From a virus: a DNA stretch of 23,588 nt. A program made the position numbers and the translations under genes. The DNA lies in IMG/VR virus record IMGVR_UViG_3300035199_000156, positions 1 to 23,588 of that record. One strand, given 5' to 3'. The first letter of the stretch is position 1, and every line of letters starts with the position of its first letter. The notes under the pieces are model-generated. The model was not told the DNA's origin, did not search any database, and saw nothing but the letters and a program-made list of their open reading frames with translations. Of the stretch, positions 6,617 to 12,590 are shown piece by piece.

Positions 6617-6933
6617 TATACTTCCTCAGCATATTCAGATAAATCAAGATTAGGTAAAGCTCCTGCAACAATACCACCATGCTTTTCAATAACATCAATA
6701 ATAACAGATGCTGGTACATAAGCATATACTGTTTCAGTTGGTTCATCTCTATCTTCACAATAATCCATCAATAAATCTTCTTTTTCAGTTGGGAATCCTA
6801 CTTCAACATGACTATATGACATAGCAGATCCATTAACCTTTGGACTACAATAATGATTATCAGATGCTTGTACAGACATTTTAAAATTATCTTTACATAC
6901 TACTATTTCTCTTCTTGGTTGAAAATCAAACAT
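6616..6933 (-). CDS. Hypothetical phage protein
   Basis: A 105-aa protein beginning MFDFQPRREIVVCKDNFKMS. I chose the ATG at 6933 because AAGGA sits at normal distance and the upstream gene's stop ends one base before it; a longer reading frame extends 21 codons further but crosses that gene. The body (SDNHYCSPKVNGSAMSYSHV, VEVGFPTEKEDLLMDY, ETVYAYVPASVIIDVIEKHG) looks like an alpha/beta domain of a phage family I recall only as uncharacterised. It ends with an acidic tail. Confidence 0.65.
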   Translation of the reverse strand: MFDFQPRREIVVCKDNFKMSVQASDNHYCSPKVNGSAMSYSHVEVGFPTEKEDLLMDYCEDRDEPTETVYAYVPASVIIDVIEKHGGIVAGALPNLDLSEYAEEV

Positions 6934-6934
6934 T

Positions 6935-7168
6935 TTATCTTCCTTTTTTGCTTTCAGTTCTTTGTGGTGATACATATTTTGTCTTTCTACCACCATTCCT
7001 TAATGAATACTTAGGCTGTGGCTTCTTACTATCTGGCATAATCTTTACCCTGCCATTAGGTATTTGTACAACAGTTACATCACCTTCAGTATATACATCA
7101 GTAATTCTATCTTTTACATCTTTCTGTAGTTCTTTAACTGTTATTTGGTAATCATTTACTGGTTTCAT
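6935..7168 (-). CDS. Small basic hypothetical protein
   Basis: A 77-aa protein starting MKPVNDYQITVKELQKDVKD. I chose the ATG at 7168 because AAAGAGG lies six bases upstream; the frame runs open further upstream but through a hairpin-rich, SD-free stretch. The middle (VYTEGDVTVVQIPNGRVKIM) looks like paired beta strands and the last 25 residues are strongly basic. A terminator-like hairpin lies just upstream of the SD, so expression may depend on readthrough. The function is unknown. Confidence 0.6.
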   Translation of the reverse strand: MKPVNDYQITVKELQKDVKDRITDVYTEGDVTVVQIPNGRVKIMPDSKKPQPKYSLRNGGRKTKYVSPQRTESKKGR

Positions 7169-7184
7169 ATTATCCTCTTTAATT

Positions 7185-7219
7185 AAAAAGTTGCCTGCTT
7201 TCTTCTGCTGGCAGCAGGC
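7185..7219 (-). terminator. Intrinsic terminator-like hairpin upstream of an SD
   Basis: In the leftward RNA, GCCTGCT (7219-7213) pairs with AGCAGGC (7199-7193) around a 13-base loop, followed after three bases by five U residues (7189-7185). An alternative overlapping hairpin (CTGCT/AGCAG) competes with it. The element ends about 16 bases before the ATG at 7168, which would make it an attenuator inside the operon. Structure is seen; activity is inferred. Confidence 0.5.
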
Positions 7220-7244
7220 GAACCAGTTGCACACTTGCAAATAA

Positions 7245-7286
7245 CATACTGCTGTGTGCTGCTACCTCACAGAATAGCACAGTATG
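7245..7286 (-). repeat. Imperfect hairpin with 7-bp perfect outer arms
   Basis: CATACTG (7245-7251) and CAGTATG (7280-7286) are exact reverse complements; inside them TGTGCT/AGCACA can pair with a bulge. It lies between the 27-aa micro-ORF and the terminator-like hairpin at 7185-7219, so it may be part of one leader structure. Confidence 0.4.
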
Positions 7287-7305
7287 TCATGGGTTGGGAT
7301 GCAAA

Positions 7306-7389
7306 TTACTTGTTCCTTAATATGAGGACTGCCATCCCATGTATGAGACAAACACACAATACAACAACCAAACAAATATCAAATATCAT
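7306..7389 (-). CDS. 27-aa putative single-span membrane peptide
   Basis: The ORF is MIFDICLVVVLCVCLIHGMA followed by VLILRNK. It is almost entirely hydrophobic with a short basic end, like a one-span membrane peptide. The ATG overlaps the stop of the 41-aa ORF (TAATG), and GAGG lies seven bases before it. Phages often encode such peptides, but length and composition alone do not show a role. Confidence 0.45.
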   Translation of the reverse strand: MIFDICLVVVLCVCLIHGMAVLILRNK

Positions 7390-7514
7390 TATAAGTCCTC
7401 ATCAAAACTATTAACATAGTTAAGGCATTGTGAATATGTGCCTATAAAATGTACAAAATTGCCTACATTATCCCAAACAACAAATGATTTATGGTTTACT
7501 TTCTCGATACTCAT
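7389..7514 (-). CDS. 41-aa hypothetical protein
   Basis: A short ORF, MSIEKVNHKSFVVWDNVGNF and onward, ending NSFDEDL. GGGAG lies about seven bases upstream of the ATG. The alternation of polar and hydrophobic residues (KSFVVWDNVGNFVHFIGTYS) suggests a small beta sheet. Its stop overlaps the start of the membrane micro-ORF. No family is recognised; SD, coupling and codon pattern support that it is translated. Confidence 0.55.
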   Translation of the reverse strand: MSIEKVNHKSFVVWDNVGNFVHFIGTYSQCLNYVNSFDEDL

Positions 7515-8017
7515 ATTTTGCTCCCGTTTAAATGGAAAGATAAAACTATACAGGATTCACGCCTTAATCGCTACCTATAACATACATTGGTTCTACATTT
7601 TAGTTTGCCCTTTCGGGTCACGATAACTATCTTACTCCTTACGGAATCGAAGATATAATCATACTCTCTTGAGCCTTAGTGATTATAAGTCGAGACAATG
7701 TGCAATTGCTTGCCTTATCATCTCAGTCGTAACTCTTCTTTGATAACTTGTAGCTTGAGGTATGTATAACTCTCTTTATAACGCTACTTTACCGAACTTA
7801 CAGAAACTAGGTTTCTTTATTTAGTGTATGCGTGCTAATCAGAATTGCTTCATGGGGGTTGCAGTTGCCGTAGCCCATCCAGCCCTTATAGAACTGGTTC
7901 ATAGCCCTTGAAAGATAGTTTCTAGCCAAGCCTACCACACTTCAAGGATATAGTTGCGTATTAACCACTAGTTAGCTTTACTAATGACTAACACTATTAT
8001 CGTTCCAAATTCAATTA
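7515..8017 (-). ncRNA. Gene-poor, hairpin-rich island (candidate structured RNA)
   Basis: A stretch of about 500 bases in an otherwise tightly packed leftward operon. Apart from one 31-aa ORF (7807-7902) I find no convincing gene. It holds many short perfect inverted repeats: a CCC-GAAA-GGG tetraloop hairpin (7608-7617), TATAATC/GATTATA (7654-7660, 7681-7687), TTATCA/TGATAA (7715-7720, 7741-7746), GTAGC/GCTAC around 7750-7787, AGAAAC/GTTTCT near 7802-7816, and CCTTGAA/TTCAAGG (7906-7912, 7941-7947). Size and location suggest a large structured phage RNA, comparable in kind to GOLLD or ROOL, or a long untranslated leader. I do not recognise a class, and no tRNA is visible. Confidence 0.4.
7807..7902 (-). 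CDS. 31-aa ORF with unusual composition
   Basis: The ORF reads MNQFYKGWMGYGNCNPHEAI and ends LISTHTLNKET. Its codons (GGC, TAC, AAC, TGC, CTG) are more G/C-ending than those of neighbouring genes, suggesting a different origin or selection on RNA structure. AAGGG lies four bases before the ATG and forms part of the 3' arm of a perfect 7-bp hairpin (7906-7912 with 7941-7947), so the site could be masked. Because it sits in the structured island it may be a chance ORF in an RNA gene. Confidence 0.3.
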   Translation of the reverse strand: MNQFYKGWMGYGNCNPHEAILISTHTLNKET

Positions 8018-8266
8018 TTAATTCTTGTTATGAAAACCACTATCCTGCAGCTGTGGTATATCAATAGTCTTAATTATATGCTTATATGCTAACAAAGCAT
8101 CTTCAGCCTCATCGAATTCTATCCAAGCAGTATCATTCCTATAGCTACCATTTGTAGTAGGAACAACACCAGTAAAGAATAACTGTATAGAATGAGTCTT
8201 AGCATTAAAATCTATACTCTGTACTAATGATAAATTGTATAATATACCTTTAATTCTTACCCACAT
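8018..8266 (-). CDS. Small hypothetical protein behind a structured leader
   Basis: An 82-aa protein (MWVRIKGILYNLSLVQSIDF onward) with beta-like strands in the first 50 residues and a helix around EFDEAEDALLAYKHIIKTI. The pattern resembles short bacterial and phage proteins of the type 'MWVxI...YNLs.v..I', whose role I do not know. GAGGAG lies six bases upstream of the ATG. It is the first gene after the promoter and palindrome cluster at 8453-8568, and its mRNA would begin with a folded 91-nt element (8291-8381), so it is a likely regulated early gene. Confidence 0.65.
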   Translation of the reverse strand: MWVRIKGILYNLSLVQSIDFNAKTHSIQLFFTGVVPTTNGSYRNDTAWIEFDEAEDALLAYKHIIKTIDIPQLQDSGFHNKN

Positions 8267-8290
8267 TGATGACTCCTCATATGTTAAATA

Positions 8291-8381
8291 TTGGGGCTAC
8301 ACGGTCACTGGCGTTCCAACCTTTCGGTGAACTAGGCCATGATTACGTTATCTCAGCACGTAGTTTGTGCTATCGCCCCAA
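8291..8381 (-). ncRNA. Structured 5' leader RNA, riboswitch-like
   Basis: The leftward transcript folds into a compact multi-helix element. P1 is TTGGGGC/GCCCCAA (8381-8375 with 8297-8291). P2 is AGCAC/GTGCT with a seven-base loop (8371-8355). P3 is GGC/GCC, GTTC/GAAC and ACC/GGT capped by a GAAA tetraloop (8338-8310). The P2 loop contains CTAC, which can pair with GTAG next to the 3' strand of P1 (a possible pseudoknot). The element ends about 25 bases before an ATG with a GAGGAG SD, the usual place for a translational regulator. I considered tRNA, glutamine riboswitch and hammerhead and none fits. Confidence 0.5.
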
Positions 8382-8452
8382 AAAGTTATTAGCTACCACT
8401 TTATACTAATGGTTAACAGTACAGCATAATGCAGCATGTTTCGAGACCATGT

Positions 8453-8549
8453 TTGTAGAATACAAGTACTATAATATATGTAGCATACAAGTAGTTACCA
8501 CACAGTTATTAGTTGTATAGTACAAGTACTTATTAGTTGTATCATACAA
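8453..8549. repeat. Four 13-bp palindromic boxes, TTGTA-N3-TACAA
   Basis: Copies are at 8453-8465 (spacer GAA), 8478-8490 (GCA, first base A in place of T), 8513-8525 (TAG) and 8537-8549 (TCA). Starts are 25, 35 and 24 bases apart. The last two copies lie in a longer 24-base direct repeat beginning TTATTAGTTGTAT. The fixed half-sites with variable centres are typical of operators for a dimeric repressor or activator; iterons for a replication initiator are the alternative. The fourth copy covers the -10 of a leftward promoter. Confidence 0.7.
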
Positions 8550-8568
8550 ACAATTCTACACAGTTCAA
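8541..8568 (-). promoter_or_regulatory. Leftward sigma70-like promoter overlapping box 4
   Basis: Reading leftward, TTGAAC (8568-8563), a 16-base spacer and TATGAT (8546-8541) match -35 and -10 consensus at four and five of six bases. The -10 is inside the fourth palindrome, so a protein bound there would block or shape transcription of the block that starts with the 8018-8266 gene. Inferred from sequence only. Confidence 0.5.
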
Positions 8569-8595
8569 GAAGCATGCTGCTGTATGTAATGGTAT

Positions 8596-8616
8596 AAAAG
8601 GGGGAATAAATCCCCC
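8596..8616 (-). terminator. Intrinsic terminator after the 82-aa gene
   Basis: In the leftward RNA GGGGGA (8616-8611) pairs with TCCCCC (8605-8600) around a five-base loop and is followed by four U residues (8599-8596). It begins nine bases after the stop of the 8625-8873 gene, so that gene forms its own short transcript, separated from the control region to its left. Confidence 0.75.
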
Positions 8617-8624
8617 AATTATTA

Positions 8625-8873
8625 CTAGCAGTTAGCTCCTACGGCATCAATAGCCTTCTGTAGCTTCCAACCACTAGAAGTCATCTGCTCCATAACCTTC
8701 TGCAAATGGTCTTGTGCCGCCTTGACCTCATCCTCATTCATCTCTGTTGTAATAACAAAGTAATGCACATCCGATATAGCACGGGCAAGTCTATTAAACT
8801 TAGCACGGCCACGCACTGGACTCAAATCAATCTGCAGAATAGCCCTGCATAGTTTCTTTAGTTCATCAAGCAT
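8625..8873 (-). CDS. 82-aa helical protein in its own transcription unit
   Basis: MLDELKKLCRAILQIDLSPV and onward, ending KLQKAIDAVGANC. The protein is mainly helical, with basic residues at 20-35 (VRGRAKFNRLARAI) and an amphipathic C-terminal half. Codons are more G/C-rich than in neighbouring genes. The SD AAAGGAG is seven bases upstream. The gene lies between the divergent region and a strong terminator and reads towards the palindrome cluster, so it could encode a regulator acting there, although no classical helix-turn-helix is evident. No family is recognised. Confidence 0.7.
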   Translation of the reverse strand: MLDELKKLCRAILQIDLSPVRGRAKFNRLARAISDVHYFVITTEMNEDEVKAAQDHLQKVMEQMTSSGWKLQKAIDAVGANC

Positions 8874-9145
8874 CTTAGCTCTCCTTTAAGGATTATTATT
8901 AATTAACATAAATATATTAAAATGAAAAATAACGTAAAACGTATATACGAAAAACACTTATCAAGTGTAGTAGGTAATAAGAAACACCCTATTTCAAAAT
9001 CATGCTACTGTTGACTTACACATGGGCATTTTTGTATATTCGTGCTACTTTTTTAAGAAAAGAAAAGAAAGTTGAGTAAAGAAAAGAAAAGAATAGGGAG
9101 ATATAGTATATATAATATAATATATATAATATATATATAGCATAC
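8874..9145. other. Divergent control region, possible origin
   Basis: This gene-free stretch separates leftward and rightward transcription. It contains a perfect palindrome CGTATATACG (8940-8949), a perfect 15-base inverted repeat ACACTT-ATC-AAGTGT (8954-8968), a rightward promoter (9011-9040), a repeated heptamer TGCTACT near 9003 and 9043, two A/G-only mirror-symmetric tracts of the AAGAAAAGAAAAGAA type (about 9056-9092), and nearly pure alternating A/T from 9100 to 9139. Operators, easily melted DNA and triplex-prone purines would fit a replication origin or a strong regulatory switch; none is proven. Confidence 0.5.
9011..9040 (+). promoter_or_regulatory. Rightward sigma70-like promoter
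   Basis: TTGACT (9011-9016) and TATATT (9035-9040) are separated by 18 bases. It faces the late block and is the best promoter match upstream of the gene at 9146. Confidence 0.55.
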
Positions 9146-9484
9146 ATGGAACAACTGGTAATACAAAAGAATAGAACTTGTGGTGGTTGCTATTTAGAAA
9201 ATAATAATAGATGCTATTGGTTCGTAAAGAGGAACAATGAATCTAAATCTAAGTATATTCCTGCTGATGTATTTAGTAAAGGATGTTCAAAATATGAATT
9301 AAATATAGATAGTATTGAAGAATCTGAATTACTGCTAAAACTAATTGATGTATTTGATGGCGAGATAATTGGTAATAAATTCACACCAACCAAGAAAAAG
9401 ACTTATTATAGTAAAACTAATAAAAAGAAAGAATGGTGGAAACAAAAATCAAAACACAAATACACAGAAAGAAAGGATTGGTGA
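9146..9484 (+). CDS. Small Cys-rich protein with basic tail
   Basis: A 112-aa protein. Four Cys (C12, C15, C23, C47) in TCGGCYLENNNRCYWF and KGCSKYE could bind zinc or an Fe-S cluster. Residues 80-112 are strongly basic with three Trp, suggesting nucleic-acid contact. No SD is visible before the ATG; the upstream 40 bases are alternating A/T, so initiation may be leaderless or SD-independent, unlike nearly all other genes here. It is the first gene of the rightward block. The function is unknown. Confidence 0.65.
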   Translation: MEQLVIQKNRTCGGCYLENNNRCYWFVKRNNESKSKYIPADVFSKGCSKYELNIDSIEESELLLKLIDVFDGEIIGNKFTPTKKKTYYSKTNKKKEWWKQKSKHKYTERKDW

Positions 9485-9489
9485 GATAA

Positions 9490-9711
9490 ATGGCTGTAAA
9501 TATCGATTTCATATCACACTTGCCAATGGAGCTGCAAGAGGATATTCTAAGAACTCTTTCCAAGAGGATGGATAAAGATTCTCCTTTAGAGATTGATGAT
9601 ATAGTCTATTTCGTAGAAGAACCTGTAGTTATGTTAATAGAAAAACTGACAGAAGATTGCATTAAATACAAAAAGAAAATAGAAGAGATTAGTGGAATAC
9701 AAAAAAATTAA
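9490..9711 (+). CDS. Small acidic helical protein
   Basis: A 73-aa protein starting MAVNIDFISHLPMELQEDIL, with a C-terminal amphipathic helix (MLIEKLTEDCIKYKKKIEEI) that could form a short coiled coil. GGTGAG precedes the start at normal spacing, and the stop overlaps the start of the terminase small-subunit gene by 20 bases. It may assist packaging by position, but no family is recognised. Confidence 0.6.
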   Translation: MAVNIDFISHLPMELQEDILRTLSKRMDKDSPLEIDDIVYFVEEPVVMLIEKLTEDCIKYKKKIEEISGIQKN

Positions 9712-10483
9712 AGGAAATCGTCATTATATTTATGACAGTAAAGAGGAGTTTTGTCAGCATATAGCTCATCTTGAAGGATTGAGATATACTGATAAAAAGG
9801 TAGTAGATAATTGGAGGGATGGTAATGAAGGTGATTGGGTGATGAGTGATGATGACAGGATAATCCAGTTATTAAAAGTAGCTGATTTAAATCATCCTAA
9901 TGACAGAAAGAACTATAAGTGGGCAAAGAACTATGTAAGAACTGTTGTAGGTACATTTGTTAACAATAAGAATACTTTCATGGATACAGACTTTGACCAA
10001 CATCCTAACAGATATACTTTTTCTAAAAAGATTAAGTATACAAATACGAGAGTTAAAAAACGTAAGAAGGTAACAAATAATGAAAAGATATTCGCTGTTA
10101 ATGTCGTTTCTGGTATGGGTCCAGTTAAAGCTTACATGGATGCTTTTAAGAATAATGCAGATGAAAAAAGAGTTAAAAAGAAAGCGTTAGTGCTTTTAAA
10201 ACAGGAGAGGATTATGTCTGAAATAGAAAAATCGGTATTAGACGTTGCTAAAGAATTAGGCGTTGACCACAAATATGTACTGAATAGACTTAAATGTCTT
10301 TCTGATAATAGTGAAGATGATAACATTATACTGCAGTCTACAAAAGAACTAGGTAAGATTATTGGTACATCAGTAAACACAGTAAAACACAAAGAAGTAG
10401 GTGTCTTTGGTATGTTCCAAGGGTTCTCACCAGAGCAATTAGATACAGCTAAACAAGTTGCTCTTCCTTCAAAGGAGAAATAA
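9692..10483 (+). CDS. terS: Terminase small subunit-like protein
   Basis: A 263-aa protein. The C-terminal half has the pattern of DNA-recognising terminase small subunits: a helical block from about residue 130 (EKIFAVNVVSGMGPVKAYMD) with the 'VxxGxxxxxAYxxAF' arrangement of an HTH-like domain, followed by long helices (VKKKALVLLKQERIMSEIEK) and a repeat-like section to about 230. The N-terminal 120 residues are an extra domain with an aromatic and acidic character, longer than in many family members. GTG is used as start, with GAGA upstream. Its position ahead of the large subunit supports the call. Confidence 0.6.
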   Translation: MEYKKIKGNRHYIYDSKEEFCQHIAHLEGLRYTDKKVVDNWRDGNEGDWVMSDDDRIIQLLKVADLNHPNDRKNYKWAKNYVRTVVGTFVNNKNTFMDTDFDQHPNRYTFSKKIKYTNTRVKKRKKVTNNEKIFAVNVVSGMGPVKAYMDAFKNNADEKRVKKKALVLLKQERIMSEIEKSVLDVAKELGVDHKYVLNRLKCLSDNSEDDNIILQSTKELGKIIGTSVNTVKHKEVGVFGMFQGFSPEQLDTAKQVALPSKEK

Positions 10484-10484
10484 T

Positions 10485-12203
10485 ATGCCACAAAAAGCAA
10501 GACCAGGTGAAAAAACAATTCTTCAAGCTCTGTCTGAGCTTGCGGGGTATGAAGATATAAGGACTTCTGAAGACTTAGGTAAATTATCTGAAAGTGAAAT
10601 ATTCTCTGAATGGGTATTACCTGCTGTAACAGGAGCAAGTGCTGAGACAGATGAGTATCAACCGGGAGCATTAGACCTTGCTTTTACAGTCCCAGTTGTA
10701 GGGGGTAGTTTAAAGACTGGATTTAAATTAGCTAAAGAAGCTGCTAAAAGAGTAGGGAGTGCTTATAGAAGAGCAGTTAGACCAAAAGTATTCCCTCAAA
10801 AAGATGAATTGTTAAGAGAATCTGCTGAATCTATAGAACCTCTCTCATTAGAAGATATTTTTGTAACTGGAGAAAATATGGGAGATGCAATAAGAAGAAT
10901 GAACGAATTTGGTGGGTACGATGTTGTACAACAAAGATTAAGTAGAGCTAGAGGTGGTCCTTTGACTGGATTGAGTTCTGAAGAAATAGCTCAAAATACT
11001 CGTAGTCAATTATCAGAATTGACACAAAGATTAGATGAAATCCAAACACAACGACCTGCTACTCAATCTACTAGAGGTGTATCTGAAGCTGCTGAAGAGT
11101 TTTTCAGAGAGCACCCAAATCTTAGACTAGACATATCTCAACTTGCTGATAATCCTGAAGGCAGTTTTGCAAGAAGAAGACCTCCTCAAACTTTGATTGG
11201 AACAGTTGAAAGTAATGTTGATGAAATATTAAATGAAGTTCGTTCAAATATGGGGAGAATTACAAGAGACCAAGCTCAGGCAATAATTGATGATATTGGA
11301 TTTGAAGGATGGGAGCATCATTCTAGGGAATTAAGAGCATTACCTTCAAGTGAAAGAGAGTTACTACACAAAAATTTCATGGCTAAATATAGAGAGGCTG
11401 GTGTAATTATTGGTGAAAAAGCAGCTGGTAGATATAAATCACCTAATTATAAATTTAGCACTGGTCTTGGTGAAGAGAAACTTAAATGGACAAATAGTAG
11501 AAGAGGAACTGAACATACCCTTGAGAAATCAGATTGGGGTTTTGGTAACCAAAGGTATGAATTAAAAATAAAAAGAATTAAAAAACCTGGAGACCCTAAA
11601 TATAGTCTGTCTGGTAATCCTCAAGCTACTTTAAAATTTTCTATTAAAAAAATAACTGATGATACATTAGGTGAGGTATCTCAAATTAGTGGCATATCAT
11701 TTTTTACGTCAGGTGGTAAGAGAGGTCAAATGTACGCAGGGAGATTAATGGATGATTTATTGAAAAAGATGCCTGAAAATACTGTAATTGATGAAACATC
11801 AATGACATTTGATTCATTTTATATGATGTTAAATCAAACTATAAAACATAAGGCTAGTATAATTTTTGATGAAGGATACAGAATTTCCATTGATGCTTCA
11901 ACTAAAGGTGTATGGTCTAAACAAGTTCGTGGAGCAAGTACTGATAAAGAGAGAGCTCAAGCTATAGATAAAGTAATGCAAGATACTAGAGCAATGATTA
12001 ATAAAGCTTTTAGCGTTGAAGGTAGTCCTAAATTAAGAGTTGAAGGCGAAGATTTGAGAATTAATCGTATAAGAGTTCACAATGTAATGGGAGCTGTTGC
12101 AGTTGCTCTTGGATTCAAAAATAAAGAACAATTAGAAAAACTAATATCCCATGACCCTAAATCTGTAGAAGCACAAATATTTGATAACGAATTCTCTCTT
12201 TAG
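10485..12203 (+). CDS. Large unrecognised protein between the terminase genes
   Basis: A 572-aa protein. I start it at the ATG at 10485, with AAAGGAG nearby and directly after the terS stop. Residues 1-60 are acidic. About 60-95 is a hydrophobic, Gly-rich stretch (GALDLAFTVPVVGGSLKTGF) followed by basic residues. The middle (130-290) is charged and coiled. The C-terminal half has beta-rich segments (RYELKIKRIKK, ATLKFSIKKIT) and a stretch about 398-435 (SGISFFTSGGKRGQMYAGRL and onward) that loosely recalls a GNAT acetyltransferase-type loop and helix. An ejected virion protein, an enzyme acting on the host, or a structural protein are all possible. I cannot name it. Confidence 0.8.
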   Translation: MPQKARPGEKTILQALSELAGYEDIRTSEDLGKLSESEIFSEWVLPAVTGASAETDEYQPGALDLAFTVPVVGGSLKTGFKLAKEAAKRVGSAYRRAVRPKVFPQKDELLRESAESIEPLSLEDIFVTGENMGDAIRRMNEFGGYDVVQQRLSRARGGPLTGLSSEEIAQNTRSQLSELTQRLDEIQTQRPATQSTRGVSEAAEEFFREHPNLRLDISQLADNPEGSFARRRPPQTLIGTVESNVDEILNEVRSNMGRITRDQAQAIIDDIGFEGWEHHSRELRALPSSERELLHKNFMAKYREAGVIIGEKAAGRYKSPNYKFSTGLGEEKLKWTNSRRGTEHTLEKSDWGFGNQRYELKIKRIKKPGDPKYSLSGNPQATLKFSIKKITDDTLGEVSQISGISFFTSGGKRGQMYAGRLMDDLLKKMPENTVIDETSMTFDSFYMMLNQTIKHKASIIFDEGYRISIDASTKGVWSKQVRGASTDKERAQAIDKVMQDTRAMINKAFSVEGSPKLRVEGEDLRINRIRVHNVMGAVAVALGFKNKEQLEKLISHDPKSVEAQIFDNEFSL

Positions 12204-12206
12204 TGT

Positions 12207-12590
12207 ATGTCTAAGAAATTAGATAAATTCGTATATAATGCTAAGTTAGATAGAGTCGTAGATGGCGATACCTGTGATGCATTAATAGATTTAGGATTCG
12301 ATACTTTTGTAAAGAAGCGCATAAGGTTTGTAGGTGTAGATACTTGGGAATCAAGAACAAGAAATAAAGAAGAGAAAGTAAAGGGCCTAGAAGCTAAAGC
12401 ATATACTAAAGACAAACTAAAAAATTCAGATGATGGTAAATTCACTTTAAAGTCTCATGGTACTGGCAAGTATGGAAGAGTACTAGGTGAAATATTCATT
12501 AAAGGTGAAGAAAGTAGTTTGAATGAACTATTAAAAGAAAATGGACATGCATATGAATATGATGGTGGCAAGAAAAAACAATTTAAGTGA
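12207..12590 (+). CDS. Thermonuclease (staphylococcal nuclease family)
   Basis: A 127-aa single-domain SNase homologue, close in size to the mature enzyme core. It carries the family's key residues: VVDGDT (D19, D21), R40 and D45, T46, E48 in IRFVGVDTWES, and R91 in KYGRVLGEIF, corresponding to the calcium-binding and catalytic set. It should cleave DNA or RNA phosphodiesters using Ca2+. There is no signal peptide, so it acts in the host cytoplasm. It sits directly before terL with a GTGA overlap, suggesting a role in DNA processing during packaging or in host-DNA breakdown. The ATG is four bases after the previous stop with no clear SD, so coupling is likely. Confidence 0.85.
   Translation: MSKKLDKFVYNAKLDRVVDGDTCDALIDLGFDTFVKKRIRFVGVDTWESRTRNKEEKVKGLEAKAYTKDKLKNSDDGKFTLKSHGTGKYGRVLGEIFIKGEESSLNELLKENGHAYEYDGGKKKQFK

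Noticed and set aside
7179-7247. 22-aa ORF (MLFASVQLVRLLPAEESRQL...) as a leader peptide over the terminator
   Set aside because: No SD at a useful distance from its ATG; the sequence is better explained by the hairpins it covers.
7438-7626. 62-aa ORF on the plus strand
   Set aside because: It is antisense to the 41-aa ORF and the structured island, with no SD and no match to the leftward layout.
8291-8381. Glutamine riboswitch, because of GTTCACC and GGAACGCC
   Set aside because: The conserved GGAAGUAGG-type segment and its arrangement are missing.
8291-8381. Hammerhead ribozyme, because of CTGAGA and GAAA
   Set aside because: The CUGANGA core is not present and the GAAA is a plain hairpin loop.
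10132-10671. 179-aa ORF on the minus strand
   Set aside because: Antisense shadow of terS and the 572-aa gene; its Ser/Leu/Phe-rich composition is typical of such shadows.
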